Virus record (IMG/VR): IMGVR_UViG_3300025168_007618
Location: 1-21,593 of that record
Length of the DNA stretch: 21,593 bases
Reading direction: 5' to 3' (one strand)
Source: a virus
The notes below the pieces were generated by a model. The model searched no databases. It was given only the letters and a program-made list of their open reading frames with translations, and was not told the DNA's origin. Positions 1 to 9,024 of the stretch are shown here, piece after piece. Position 1 is the first letter of the stretch, and each line of letters opens with the position of its first letter. The position numbers were made by a program, and so were the translations under genes.

Positions 1-3000
1 ACCAAACGGAAGAAGTGTGTAGAGATAATAGTCTGTCATCTTATCCCAATTACCATTCATTAATCCTTCGTAAATAGGTTGGTCAAATCTTAACAACGGA
101 GGCTTAACAATAGATAGTGGTCCAGCCGGATGACCAAAAAACGCACGTTCTCTTTCCTCATCGGTCCCAAACATAGCGGCGGCTGAATCTTGAAACCAAT
201 TCCAAGGAGCTGGAAGTGCGTTGTCAAACAGACTATACATAAACATACTTGATAAACCATACATCATTGCATCCGCAGTTATAAGTCGCTTAGCACGATT
301 AAACTCAGGTGTACCCGGTGTAAAGCCTCTCAATTTAGCTTCGTTTAATAAGTCTTTTCTAAAACGTACAGAGTTCCAACTCCATAACTGGAAACGTGAC
401 ATTACCCTACCCAAGGCACTGTTAGTCCACATTGGTCTAAAAGGAGCAGAGTATAAAAACTGTGTAGCTTTAACTCCCCTCCTACCCATCTCTATTAAAA
501 AAGGGTGGTCATAATCTTTTATGGCACCACCAAAATTCTTTTTAGCTTGTATATAATGAGCTATAAAAGCATCTCTACGAAGAGTTCTTTCAGGTCTTCT
601 CATAAACCAAGATGCTTTATTCCACATACTATCTGTAATCTTATGCTTTTTAATTAAAGCTCTATATTCTGTATCTTTTAAATCTTCTTTACCTTTTAGT
701 TTAGATGAGAAATCTTTAACAAAATTTTCCATTCTACGACCACGAAGTTCTTTGTTCATACCAGCTTCGTGTAATAAAAACTCTTCAACAATACCTAAGC
801 TTTCTACCCACTGTTCAACGTCTCTCATACTACGCCACTTAGGATTGATATTTGTTTTTAAATAATCAATATCCCTAGCGTTCTTAAGGTTTTCAACTCC
901 TGCACTTATACCAGTATGTACTTGACCACCAAATAAGTTAGTAATAGCTGATTTAGGATGAGCAAGAAGTGATGCCATCTGCCATTTTGCCTCTAGTCCA
1001 CTCCAAAATTGGAGCTTACTCTGACTATATTGATTTAAGTCCTGAGCATCTTCTTTAGAAACACCATATTTTTTTAATGCTTTACTTGTTATTCCAAGTT
1101 TATTACGAATAGAATCAATTCTTTTTCTAACGTTACTATCTGCAAAAGATTTATAAGGAGTATAACTAATTTTCATCTTAGGGTCATTCTGGACAGATTC
1201 TGGTATATCAATTGGATAACCCATAGAAGATTGCGTAAATAATTTTAAGAAATTAGACCATCTACGAGACAAATCTTTATCGTTAGTTTGTTTTCTAAAT
1301 TTTCTATAAAACTCTTGTATATGAGCCCTAGATAATGTAAGCATACTTTCTTTATAAAACGAATCAACAAGGTTCTTGATATTAGCTTCATAAGCTTCAG
1401 CACCACGAGACCATCCCGGTAAATGAGACTCTCTTTGATACTGGCTATATGATTGTTTAAAGGATAAAGGTAGTATGTTTTTCTCACCCTTCTTTCTAAT
1501 GTTATCAGCGGCTCTTGTATATACATCTTGCATAGCATCAAAGTTCTCTTCACTAATAGATTTTGGTGCCCAGTCGCCAGTCATAGTCTTAGATTGATAT
1601 ATTAATTTCTTAGCTTCTTCTTGTTTCTCTCGTTTAGTAGTCTTTGTATTCTTAAAAATAGCGTCTAAAGACTTAGATAAAAGAGCATCAACATTTTTTC
1701 TATCAAAAGATACGTGGGGGTAATAAGCTTCTGCATTCCATAGTTCAGTAACTTTTTTACCAAGACCAAGCTTACCAGAGTATTCTAGTAATAGTTTCTG
1801 TGTCCGTTTAGCTTTAGGTAGAGAAAATTTAAGAGCAACAAGTTTGTTTATCTCCTGCATACCATTTATACCAAACTTCTTTATATCAAAGTTCTGTCCA
1901 ACTCTAAACTTTTCTTTAGAGTAACTTAAGTATTTAGTGTATAGTTTATCTAAACCAGTCCAAGTAATGTCGCCATTTTTATTATAGGCTACCTTAGTAA
2001 AATTATCATACCATTCAGAATCACCATTAATAAGTTTAGCAATATCTTTGTTTTTATTTGTATATATTTCGTTAATCTTTTTAACTACCTGCTCACCATT
2101 CATATTAACAACGCCTTCTTTAGTAGGAATAGCGTATGTTTTCTTTTTTAATTTGTTATATAAAGGCTGAACTTCATTGTAATTATCCATATAAGCTCGT
2201 TGCTTATTCATAAGTAAGGGGTCATCGCCCATTATTTCTTTAATATGATGTATCATATTTCTTTCTCTAATAGATACAGCTATTTTGTGCAAATCAGAAC
2301 CGTCTGAATTAGTTTGTGTATAAGGAGACAGCTCATCTTGAATAAGTTTAACCTCTTCTTCTGTAGTTGAAAGAGCAAATTCAGCACCTTTCCAAGCAAA
2401 ATTCTGTATATCACCAATAACAGTAGTAGGTCTTACGGACCTACCCATAATACTATTGTTAAATCTGTCTTTAAAAGGCGTAACATCCTCTCTCCATTTA
2501 ACCATACCCGGATATTTTAACCATTCTCTTTGGTTAGCTTCGGGAAACCTATTCCAATACCTTCTTTCTATTTCAGGTCTCTCATCTTTCTTACCACTAA
2601 CCCAACTAATAAACCTAGTCCAAGTGCTACCATCTCTCATATCCTGAAAGAACTTTTCAAAATTTTCATAATCTTGTTTACTAGCCATATTAATATTCTT
2701 TTGGAACAAACTACGAAACAAACCGTTAAAGTCTCTTGAGTCTAAATTGTGGTAATGTTTTAAATGGTTTTTTAATTTATACGCCGTACGCAATAAATCT
2801 CTATCTTTTATTTTAGACTTTTTACCTCCAGCCCAAGGCTCAATATAGTCCATAAAATACTTCCCTGACTCATCAAGGGTTGATGCTTCTATTATCTTGT
2901 TCCTTACAGGCTCACCTAATTCATTTAAGTACTTAGTAGGGTTGTCGCTTTCATCTCCCTTAGCGGCAGTATAAGCCTCAGCAACTTCTTTTTCAGTGGG

Positions 3001-6000
3001 TTGAGTAATAGCTTTATATAATTTGTTATACTCAGTTAAATGAGCTTTAACACTAGCGTCTTTTACGTTAGGACTTTGAAACCCAATTCTTAGTAAAGCT
3101 GTATTTTGACCAGCTTTTTTAAGCATATCTACAAACCTTGCTTCAACTGGTGTCTTATAACCTTTTATATTTTCTAAGTAACTAAGTAGTTTTTTGTTAG
3201 TCTGTTGAAATGTACCAAGGAGCATTGAGTCATAAAGTTCATTTAGCTTAGTGCTTTTTAAAGACTTTTTATCTATAAGAATTTGTCTGTCTACTTCCTG
3301 TTGAGCTTTCCCAGACTCACCGCCTTTCTTCTCACCGTCAATTAACTTTAAAAAATCTTCTCCAGTTTTCTTATCACCAGTCTCTTCTATTACATTCCGT
3401 ATTTCTTGCCTTAAATCTTTTTGTCCTTTCTTTACCCAGAACGAATTATTTTTAACCTTATTAACAAGAGTATTAACACGTTTAAAATCTCTATCAGTAA
3501 TACTGTGCTTATCTCTAACAGATAATATATGCTTTAATGACGACATATCGCTTAAATCGTTTACAAGAAAGTCTTCAGCTTGATTTAATTTATACTCTAG
3601 GTACTGCATTTTAGTTTTATAACTAGCATTTTTTCTATTTACAATTAAATCTCCCCACAAATGGCTAGGTATAGTTCCCATTACATTTTGTTTTTTACCT
3701 TTATTCTTAGCGTCAAATTGAGGATGCCATTTATTAGTAAATAAATCCCAAAACTCTTCTTTATGTGAATTTTTAGAAAGTCTATCTCTGTTCTTCAAAA
3801 GGTAAAGCTTCTTATTAATAATCTCTCTCATCATAGGTCCTTGACGAGTACCCATACTTGTTCTATTAAACAGCTTAAGTAAGTCAGGTCGGTCACTTAA
3901 CTCTCTCCTGTTATAATCGTATAGAATATTTAATTGTTCAGGGTCTAACCTTTTAAACAAATTGTCTTCGTAAGGTATACTTTTATACTCGTCAGCAATA
4001 AAGTTTAATAAGTTTCTTTTACCTTCTTCAGGAATCCAGCTAATATCGTTAGCACCGGCTTGAATTTCACCAAGGCTATACTTCTTTCCAGTTTGAAAAT
4101 TGCGTCCATATAAAGCGTTATTTGCACTAGAAAAGTTTTGATGCAAACCTCCCTTGCTAAGATTTGATAACATTTGTTTTAAAGCATCGTTATTTTTCAT
4201 TAACTCGTGAGCTTTAGCAAAAACATATCGCTTGTTCTTTTTACCAACTTGCTTATAATTAGCAAATTCATAAGTAAACGCTGACTCGCTTAAAATTTGT
4301 TTCATTACATCACCACTTACTATACCCATTTCATCCATAGGGTCAGCACCAAGGTTAATAGCGGCTCTTGACAACTGTTTAAAGTTTTTTAAACTCCTCT
4401 TTGGCGTTTGTTTTACATATACAATCTTACCTTTCTCTGTCTTAACAGGAAAATAATAAGAGCCATCTTGGATTAACGTAGGTAAATACTTCCCCTTGAT
4501 ATAACGTACAGGTCCAAAAGTAGTGCCTTTAGATAGTCTTATAGCATCATAAGCAGAAGCAAGTGCTTGTCTTGCGGTAACAGCAGTTCCTAAAGTGTCT
4601 CTACCATCTGAAGAAGCATCGCTCATAATCCCTCTTAAGTTAGGGTCATACTTAGATACAGGATTGCTGTTGTGTAATTTGATTACTTCATTACTATCAA
4701 CAAACTTTGACTTAGAGTAATCGTCTTTTGCTGGTATTTCATTATTGTCTTTATCAATAAACTCGTCTCTCTGTGCTTTATAAATCTCTTTCCAATCTTT
4801 CCACATTCCACTCTTACCACCGAAGAAGATAAAAGCTTTGTCACCATCTAAATCAGCTCCGCCTAAAGCATCCATAACTCTTCCGTGTAGCAATACTCCT
4901 TGACCTTTTGCTTTAGTAAATCCTTTAAATTTTAAAACGTGTGCACCTGACATTGAATCCATAGGGACACGCATAGCAACAGCTTCAAGTATGTCTTTTA
5001 CAACTTCAGGGCTGTCTTTATATATACCATTATCCTTCTTATTGTATTCATCCCATATTTTACCAAGCTCTTCATATCCTTTAGCAAAGTAAGGGTCATA
5101 TATTTTCTTTTTTCTAGCGTCTTCGTCTAGATAAAACTCATCTTGCTTTACATTTAAATCACTTATGTCTTTCCACATCCCGTGGTCCCAAGGTCTCATC
5201 CTAGCTTTCATACCGTTCTTTAGCTTCGGTCTACTAATTCTATCTACTATGTAATTCTTAACAGCGTTTTGTCTATAGTTTTTAGCCATTTTATGTAGGT
5301 AGAAACCATTATTACCATCTGGATATAATTCACCAACCCTATCTAAGATGCTATCAAACTCACTAACCTCAGCTATGCTTTTGTAATACTCATCTTTAAT
5401 GACTTCAGCTTCTTTAGTAACCTCTCTAGTGGTTTCTAGGTTTCTTTTTAATACTCTATCGTAAACTTTACTAGAAAAAGCTTCGTTGTTTGTATCAGTA
5501 ACAGCGTTCATTAATCTATCAAGCGACACAGAATCAATATCTTCTAATATCTTTTTCTCAGAAACATCGTTAGGTGACTTCATATGTGAGTCCCAAGCCT
5601 TATTAATGGCTTCGTCACCTTCAACTGAATTTCTAATTAACTCGTCAGCCATACTTTTTATTTTAGCAGGGTCTGTTTTTACACTTCCAAAATGAGTTAT
5701 AGTAGACCACATTTGTTTAGCAAACTTAGCACTAACTAAATCCTTAGCAGAGGTAACTTCGCTTAATACAGTTCGTATGTCTTTTAAAGGAATATCATAA
5801 CTAGGACCTTGAATATAATTCTCTGTATCAACGTTTAGATTTTTCTGCATTGGAACCATTGCTACTTTCTTACCTCTTATCTCAGGGTTTAAAACCCCAT
5901 CACCTACAGTAACTTCAGTACTCTTACCATTGATTTCATAACCTTGCTTCTTCCAAAAATCCACATTGTCAAATTCTTCAGTCCCTTTTCTGCCTCCAAC

Positions 6001-9000
6001 AGCCATTATCTGTATTTCTCTCAAGCCTAACGCTCTTTTATAATCTTCAACTAAGTTAGCAAACTCAGTGCCAACTCCCTTTTTTCTAGCTTCTGGAAGT
6101 AAATAAATATCACCTATTCTTTCTAACGGTAAAGGCTTTCCCTTTTCATTTTCAGCATTTTTAAAAAGACCTTTTACGCCTATTAATTTTCTTACTTGTG
6201 CTTCAAAATCTGTACGAAGTTTTTTCTTACTTTCAGGTGTTAAAGGTTTAAAATCATTTAGTTTCACTTTAGCAAAACGTCTATAGCCCATTTGCTTTAT
6301 ACCAGACTTAGGGGCTAATGCGTGAATACCTTTTTCCCTCATAGCTTTTTGCAGTTTAGGAGAGGCTTCAAAGAACATATACTTACCTAGTAATGCTCCA
6401 TTTTTAGCGTCAGGTGAGGTGATAAAAGATTTGTTAACCTTACCCTCATTAGTTAAACCATTAGCCTTGTTTAAAGCGTATATAAATTCAGGGAGTGCAG
6501 GAATACCACCATCAAAACTTTCACCTCTTTTCATATTAGCTCTGTCTTGTTTTGTCCCAGCGTCCTTAGACATTATTTCGTCATTCCAGATACTAATTTT
6601 TATCTTGTCTTTCTTTTTTCCAACAAATTCTAACGGCTTCCAGTCTTTTGGCAAATCGTAATCGCTTCTGAATTTTCTATAAAATTTCTTTAAGTATTCA
6701 TTTGCTACTTTACTATTAGTAGTTTGCCCTGAATTAAACCATATTTGTGCTCTTTTGTTGTAAGCTTTAGCGTCTTTAATAAAACCATCGCTTTTAAACA
6801 TCTTTGAGAGCATTTTAGGCATATTCTCTTTAGTTACCTGTGAACCAAAGTTGTTATGTAAATCATAATATACGTTATTAATCAAGGAATCTTTATAGTA
6901 GTTGTCAATAGAAGCAAACTTCTTCTTGTATTGAATACCCATTTTTAATAAATGAGCTCTAAATTTGCTTGGACTAAACCCAGCTTCCTCATATGCTTTT
7001 TCAATCATAGCTAAATCTTTATCTCTGTTTTTAGATTTAACCATTGGATTCTTTCTTATGAAATACATTGTAGACTTATCGCCTCGACCACCTGCATAAT
7101 AATAACCAGCTTTTTCTAAATCAGTTGCTATTTTAGATTTTATTTGTCTTATTACAAACTCTGCTTTAACGGGTGGACCAGTACCATCAGACTCTTTATT
7201 TAAATCAGATTGTAATTTGTTTCTGTCTATACTACCAAACCCATACTCTTTACCTTTTCTAACAAAGAAATCAGATATGGTATAAAAGTTTTTAGGACCA
7301 TCTTCTCCGTGTAGAGCTTGTAAGTTGTCAAATACCTGCTGTATTCCGGGAGGTTCAAAAGCTAATTCTTTTTTCTGACCGCTGGGACTTACACCGTTAT
7401 CAATATAAGAAACGTCACCATCTTTATAATATGTTTGGAGTACTAGTCTTTTTTTCCTAGTTTGCTCAGCCCAATTTCTCCACCAATCTATTTCTTTTTG
7501 GTCTACGTTCTCAACCTTATACTCTTTCTTTATGTAGTTTATCATCTCTTCAACAGCACCTTCTTTAGGCTTAGAGATACCTTGAACTACTGAATGAAGT
7601 GAGTCCCACTTCTTTGATATTTTTAGAGACTGGATAAGTCTGTCTACTGTGCTTTCTTTCTTGGTCCTTGGAGATATATATTTTTCTACATAACCATTGC
7701 CACCAGATATTCTACCCGGAAGATTTTCTAGGTCATTAATATGCATATCAAGGTCTTGGTAATCCTCGTTATTAGGATTGTCTTTAATAATGTCTTTAAC
7801 TTTTTTTATTTCAGCTTTTAATATTGGCTCTATTAAATCACCTTCAGGATTAAATTCAGCATTTTGTATATTTTTCTTGACCATTTTATCCATAGTCTTT
7901 TCAATGTCTTCTTTAGTCAACCCTTCGTTCTTCATAGCTTGTCGTTGCAACATTAATGTAGCCGCTTTTACTTCAGCATCTTGACCAAACCAAGCATCAA
8001 AATCCTTCTTTACAAACTTTTGCATTTCAGGTGTCCAAGTGTCATACTCTGGATGCACTTCAGCATCTGGAACTTTACCAAAGTTTTCTTCGTATCCGTA
8101 ATTTTTTCTTATTGTATCGTGTATAGCGTTTCTTGCTATTCTTGTTTGAAGAGGTGTGTCATTAAAACTAAATGCCGCTCCCATAGCGTATTCATATATC
8201 TGTTGTTCTGTAGGAGCTCCTTCCATCTCAGCCATTTTTCCAGCAACAACTGAACTTATACCAGCTCTTATAGCATAGTCAGCTATCTGTCCGGGTTCTA
8301 GCTTACTTGGTATAGGAAGACCAGTCGCTTTATCTGTTTGTGCAACAGTTAATCTTTTGCCAAAAGCTTTAGTATTGCCTAATGCTCTAAAACCACCACC
8401 CCAAACACCACCCATACCAATAGATTCTAAAGCTCTAGGTAAGCCTTCATCTACAATGCCTCTCCAGTCAGATACTCCACTCGCAACACCTAGATGAAAA
8501 GCACCGGATAAAGCGTCACCTAATCTATTTTCTTTTTGAAATACTTTTGCTATTGAAGGAGCATCCCTTTTTAAACTAGGATAGAGTTTAGACATTCCTT
8601 TTGTCGCTTTATTTGCAAAACGCATAGGAATAGATTTGTTTCTAGTAAACTTAGATATAGCTCTTAAAGGTTTAATAAACCTAGCACCGGGAATATACCC
8701 TAAAAAACCTGCTAAATTTCCTAACTGCCTTGCAACGCTTTCAGCAAAATCATCTGGTTCGTCATCACTTTGTATTATGTTAGCTGAAAAGCCTTGACCC
8801 CAACCAGTTCCAAAGTTTTTTAAAGCACCCATTACAAAATTATCTTGATGCTTATTGTTACGAGCAAAGGGGATTCTGTGATACTCTGCGTGTTTTTGCA
8901 GGTTCTCTATTTCTTTTTCGTTTCCATCCCAAAGAGATGGTTGCAGTCTATACTTTACTACCGACTCTCTAGTTTGAGACTTGTCAGCTTTAGGCTCCCA

Positions 9001-9021
9001 AGGTGCCTTTTGCATTGCCAT
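1..9021 (-). CDS. giant polyvalent virion protein with RNA-polymerase-like DxDGD motif (partial, C-terminus off the window)
   Basis: Reading starts at ATG 9021, two codon-lengths after the stop of the preceding gene, and stays open for 3007 codons to base 1, so the C-terminus is missing. Seen in order: an N-terminal region (1-330) with small hydrophobic Gly/Ala helices; a long charged helical stretch; a GNAT-like core (about 960-1030, LLPEARKKGVG, then DFWKKQGYE); R1351-V-P, H1379 and A-D1390-L-D-G-D1394, resembling the RNA polymerase catalytic loop; a candidate helix LGTAVTARQALASAYDAI (1477-1494); about 1150 residues of charged helical sequence; and a C-terminal part (2668 onward) with PWNWFQD and ERERAFFG motifs and a hydrophobic segment near 2917-2940. 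It follows three internal virion protein candidates, so I infer it is packaged and ejected with DNA. Giant ejected polymerases are known from N4 and crAss-like phages. The existence of the gene is near certain; polymerase function is a hypothesis. A weaker alternative start is Met3 at 9015. Confidence 0.93.
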   Translation of the reverse strand, partial: MAMQKAPWEPKADKSQTRESVVKYRLQPSLWDGNEKEIENLQKHAEYHRIPFARNNKHQDNFVMGALKNFGTGWGQGFSANIIQSDDEPDDFAESVARQLGNLAGFLGYIPGARFIKPLRAISKFTRNKSIPMRFANKATKGMSKLYPSLKRDAPSIAKVFQKENRLGDALSGAFHLGVASGVSDWRGIVDEGLPRALESIGMGGVWGGGFRALGNTKAFGKRLTVAQTDKATGLPIPSKLEPGQIADYAIRAGISSVVAGKMAEMEGAPTEQQIYEYAMGAAFSFNDTPLQTRIARNAIHDTIRKNYGYEENFGKVPDAEVHPEYDTWTPEMQKFVKKDFDAWFGQDAEVKAATLMLQRQAMKNEGLTKEDIEKTMDKMVKKNIQNAEFNPEGDLIEPILKAEIKKVKDIIKDNPNNEDYQDLDMHINDLENLPGRISGGNGYVEKYISPRTKKESTVDRLIQSLKISKKWDSLHSVVQGISKPKEGAVEEMINYIKKEYKVENVDQKEIDWWRNWAEQTRKKRLVLQTYYKDGDVSYIDNGVSPSGQKKELAFEPPGIQQVFDNLQALHGEDGPKNFYTISDFFVRKGKEYGFGSIDRNKLQSDLNKESDGTGPPVKAEFVIRQIKSKIATDLEKAGYYYAGGRGDKSTMYFIRKNPMVKSKNRDKDLAMIEKAYEEAGFSPSKFRAHLLKMGIQYKKKFASIDNYYKDSLINNVYYDLHNNFGSQVTKENMPKMLSKMFKSDGFIKDAKAYNKRAQIWFNSGQTTNSKVANEYLKKFYRKFRSDYDLPKDWKPLEFVGKKKDKIKISIWNDEIMSKDAGTKQDRANMKRGESFDGGIPALPEFIYALNKANGLTNEGKVNKSFITSPDAKNGALLGKYMFFEASPKLQKAMREKGIHALAPKSGIKQMGYRRFAKVKLNDFKPLTPESKKKLRTDFEAQVRKLIGVKGLFKNAENEKGKPLPLERIGDIYLLPEARKKGVGTEFANLVEDYKRALGLREIQIMAVGGRKGTEEFDNVDFWKKQGYEINGKSTEVTVGDGVLNPEIRGKKVAMVPMQKNLNVDTENYIQGPSYDIPLKDIRTVLSEVTSAKDLVSAKFAKQMWSTITHFGSVKTDPAKIKSMADELIRNSVEGDEAINKAWDSHMKSPNDVSEKKILEDIDSVSLDRLMNAVTDTNNEAFSSKVYDRVLKRNLETTREVTKEAEVIKDEYYKSIAEVSEFDSILDRVGELYPDGNNGFYLHKMAKNYRQNAVKNYIVDRISRPKLKNGMKARMRPWDHGMWKDISDLNVKQDEFYLDEDARKKKIYDPYFAKGYEELGKIWDEYNKKDNGIYKDSPEVVKDILEAVAMRVPMDSMSGAHVLKFKGFTKAKGQGVLLHGRVMDALGGADLDGDKAFIFFGGKSGMWKDWKEIYKAQRDEFIDKDNNEIPAKDDYSKSKFVDSNEVIKLHNSNPVSKYDPNLRGIMSDASSDGRDTLGTAVTARQALASAYDAIRLSKGTTFGPVRYIKGKYLPTLIQDGSYYFPVKTEKGKIVYVKQTPKRSLKNFKQLSRAAINLGADPMDEMGIVSGDVMKQILSESAFTYEFANYKQVGKKNKRYVFAKAHELMKNNDALKQMLSNLSKGGLHQNFSSANNALYGRNFQTGKKYSLGEIQAGANDISWIPEEGKRNLLNFIADEYKSIPYEDNLFKRLDPEQLNILYDYNRRELSDRPDLLKLFNRTSMGTRQGPMMREIINKKLYLLKNRDRLSKNSHKEEFWDLFTNKWHPQFDAKNKGKKQNVMGTIPSHLWGDLIVNRKNASYKTKMQYLEYKLNQAEDFLVNDLSDMSSLKHILSVRDKHSITDRDFKRVNTLVNKVKNNSFWVKKGQKDLRQEIRNVIEETGDKKTGEDFLKLIDGEKKGGESGKAQQEVDRQILIDKKSLKSTKLNELYDSMLLGTFQQTNKKLLSYLENIKGYKTPVEARFVDMLKKAGQNTALLRIGFQSPNVKDASVKAHLTEYNKLYKAITQPTEKEVAEAYTAAKGDESDNPTKYLNELGEPVRNKIIEASTLDESGKYFMDYIEPWAGGKKSKIKDRDLLRTAYKLKNHLKHYHNLDSRDFNGLFRSLFQKNINMASKQDYENFEKFFQDMRDGSTWTRFISWVSGKKDERPEIERRYWNRFPEANQREWLKYPGMVKWREDVTPFKDRFNNSIMGRSVRPTTVIGDIQNFAWKGAEFALSTTEEEVKLIQDELSPYTQTNSDGSDLHKIAVSIRERNMIHHIKEIMGDDPLLMNKQRAYMDNYNEVQPLYNKLKKKTYAIPTKEGVVNMNGEQVVKKINEIYTNKNKDIAKLINGDSEWYDNFTKVAYNKNGDITWTGLDKLYTKYLSYSKEKFRVGQNFDIKKFGINGMQEINKLVALKFSLPKAKRTQKLLLEYSGKLGLGKKVTELWNAEAYYPHVSFDRKNVDALLSKSLDAIFKNTKTTKREKQEEAKKLIYQSKTMTGDWAPKSISEENFDAMQDVYTRAADNIRKKGEKNILPLSFKQSYSQYQRESHLPGWSRGAEAYEANIKNLVDSFYKESMLTLSRAHIQEFYRKFRKQTNDKDLSRRWSNFLKLFTQSSMGYPIDIPESVQNDPKMKISYTPYKSFADSNVRKRIDSIRNKLGITSKALKKYGVSKEDAQDLNQYSQSKLQFWSGLEAKWQMASLLAHPKSAITNLFGGQVHTGISAGVENLKNARDIDYLKTNINPKWRSMRDVEQWVESLGIVEEFLLHEAGMNKELRGRRMENFVKDFSSKLKGKEDLKDTEYRALIKKHKITDSMWNKASWFMRRPERTLRRDAFIAHYIQAKKNFGGAIKDYDHPFLIEMGRRGVKATQFLYSAPFRPMWTNSALGRVMSRFQLWSWNSVRFRKDLLNEAKLRGFTPGTPEFNRAKRLITADAMMYGLSSMFMYSLFDNALPAPWNWFQDSAAAMFGTDEERERAFFGHPAGPLSIVKPPLLRFDQPIYEGLMNGNWDKMTDYYLYTLLPFG
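4840..4971 (-). other. RNA polymerase-like catalytic loop signature (DxDGD) inside the giant protein
   Basis: Residues 1351-1394 of the giant protein. R1351-V-P1353 is followed by G1359, hydrophobic strand-like residues, LLH1379, then ALGGADLDGDKAFIFF with aspartates D1390, D1392 and D1394. E. coli RpoC has the same order: NRAPTLH, LHPLVCAAYNADFDGD. R to first Asp is 35 residues in RpoC by my count and 39 here. Cellular RdRP/QDE-1 enzymes carry the comparable SGSDLDGD(x)YF loop. In these families the three aspartates bind the catalytic magnesium within a double-psi beta-barrel. I did not recognise the partner barrel with its conserved lysines upstream. That is expected to be divergent, but it is the main weakness of the call. 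A chance DxDGD is possible, yet the co-occurring RxP, LH and A-D context makes it less likely. Confidence 0.6.
5932..6129 (-). other. GNAT acetyltransferase-like core embedded in the giant protein
   Basis: Residues 965-1030 read as strand-P-loop-helix-strand. The strand IGDIYLLPEAR is followed by KKGVGTEFANLVEDYKRALG, matching GNAT motif A, whose (R/Q)xxGxG/A loop binds the pyrophosphate of acetyl-CoA. Then comes a strand IQIMAVGG and the terminal DFWKKQGYE, the GNAT 'FYxxxGF' element. The earlier strands of the fold are not obvious; the stretch around residues 890-930 (MGYRRFAKVKL) may supply them. Enzyme domains buried in very large phage proteins are a feature of the 'polyvalent proteins' delivered with phage DNA, in which acetyltransferases are among the recurring domains. 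The substrate is unknown. Confidence is good for the fold and low for activity. Confidence 0.7.
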
Positions 9022-9024
9022 ATG

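Noticed and set aside
1245-1553. Minus-strand frame of 102 codons inside the giant gene
   Set aside because: It is out of frame with the uninterrupted giant reading frame and shows no motif or ribosome binding site.
4800-5000. A T7/N4-type single-subunit RNA polymerase in the giant protein
   Set aside because: I saw no recognisable T7-fold motifs; the DxDGD context instead fits the double-psi-barrel class.
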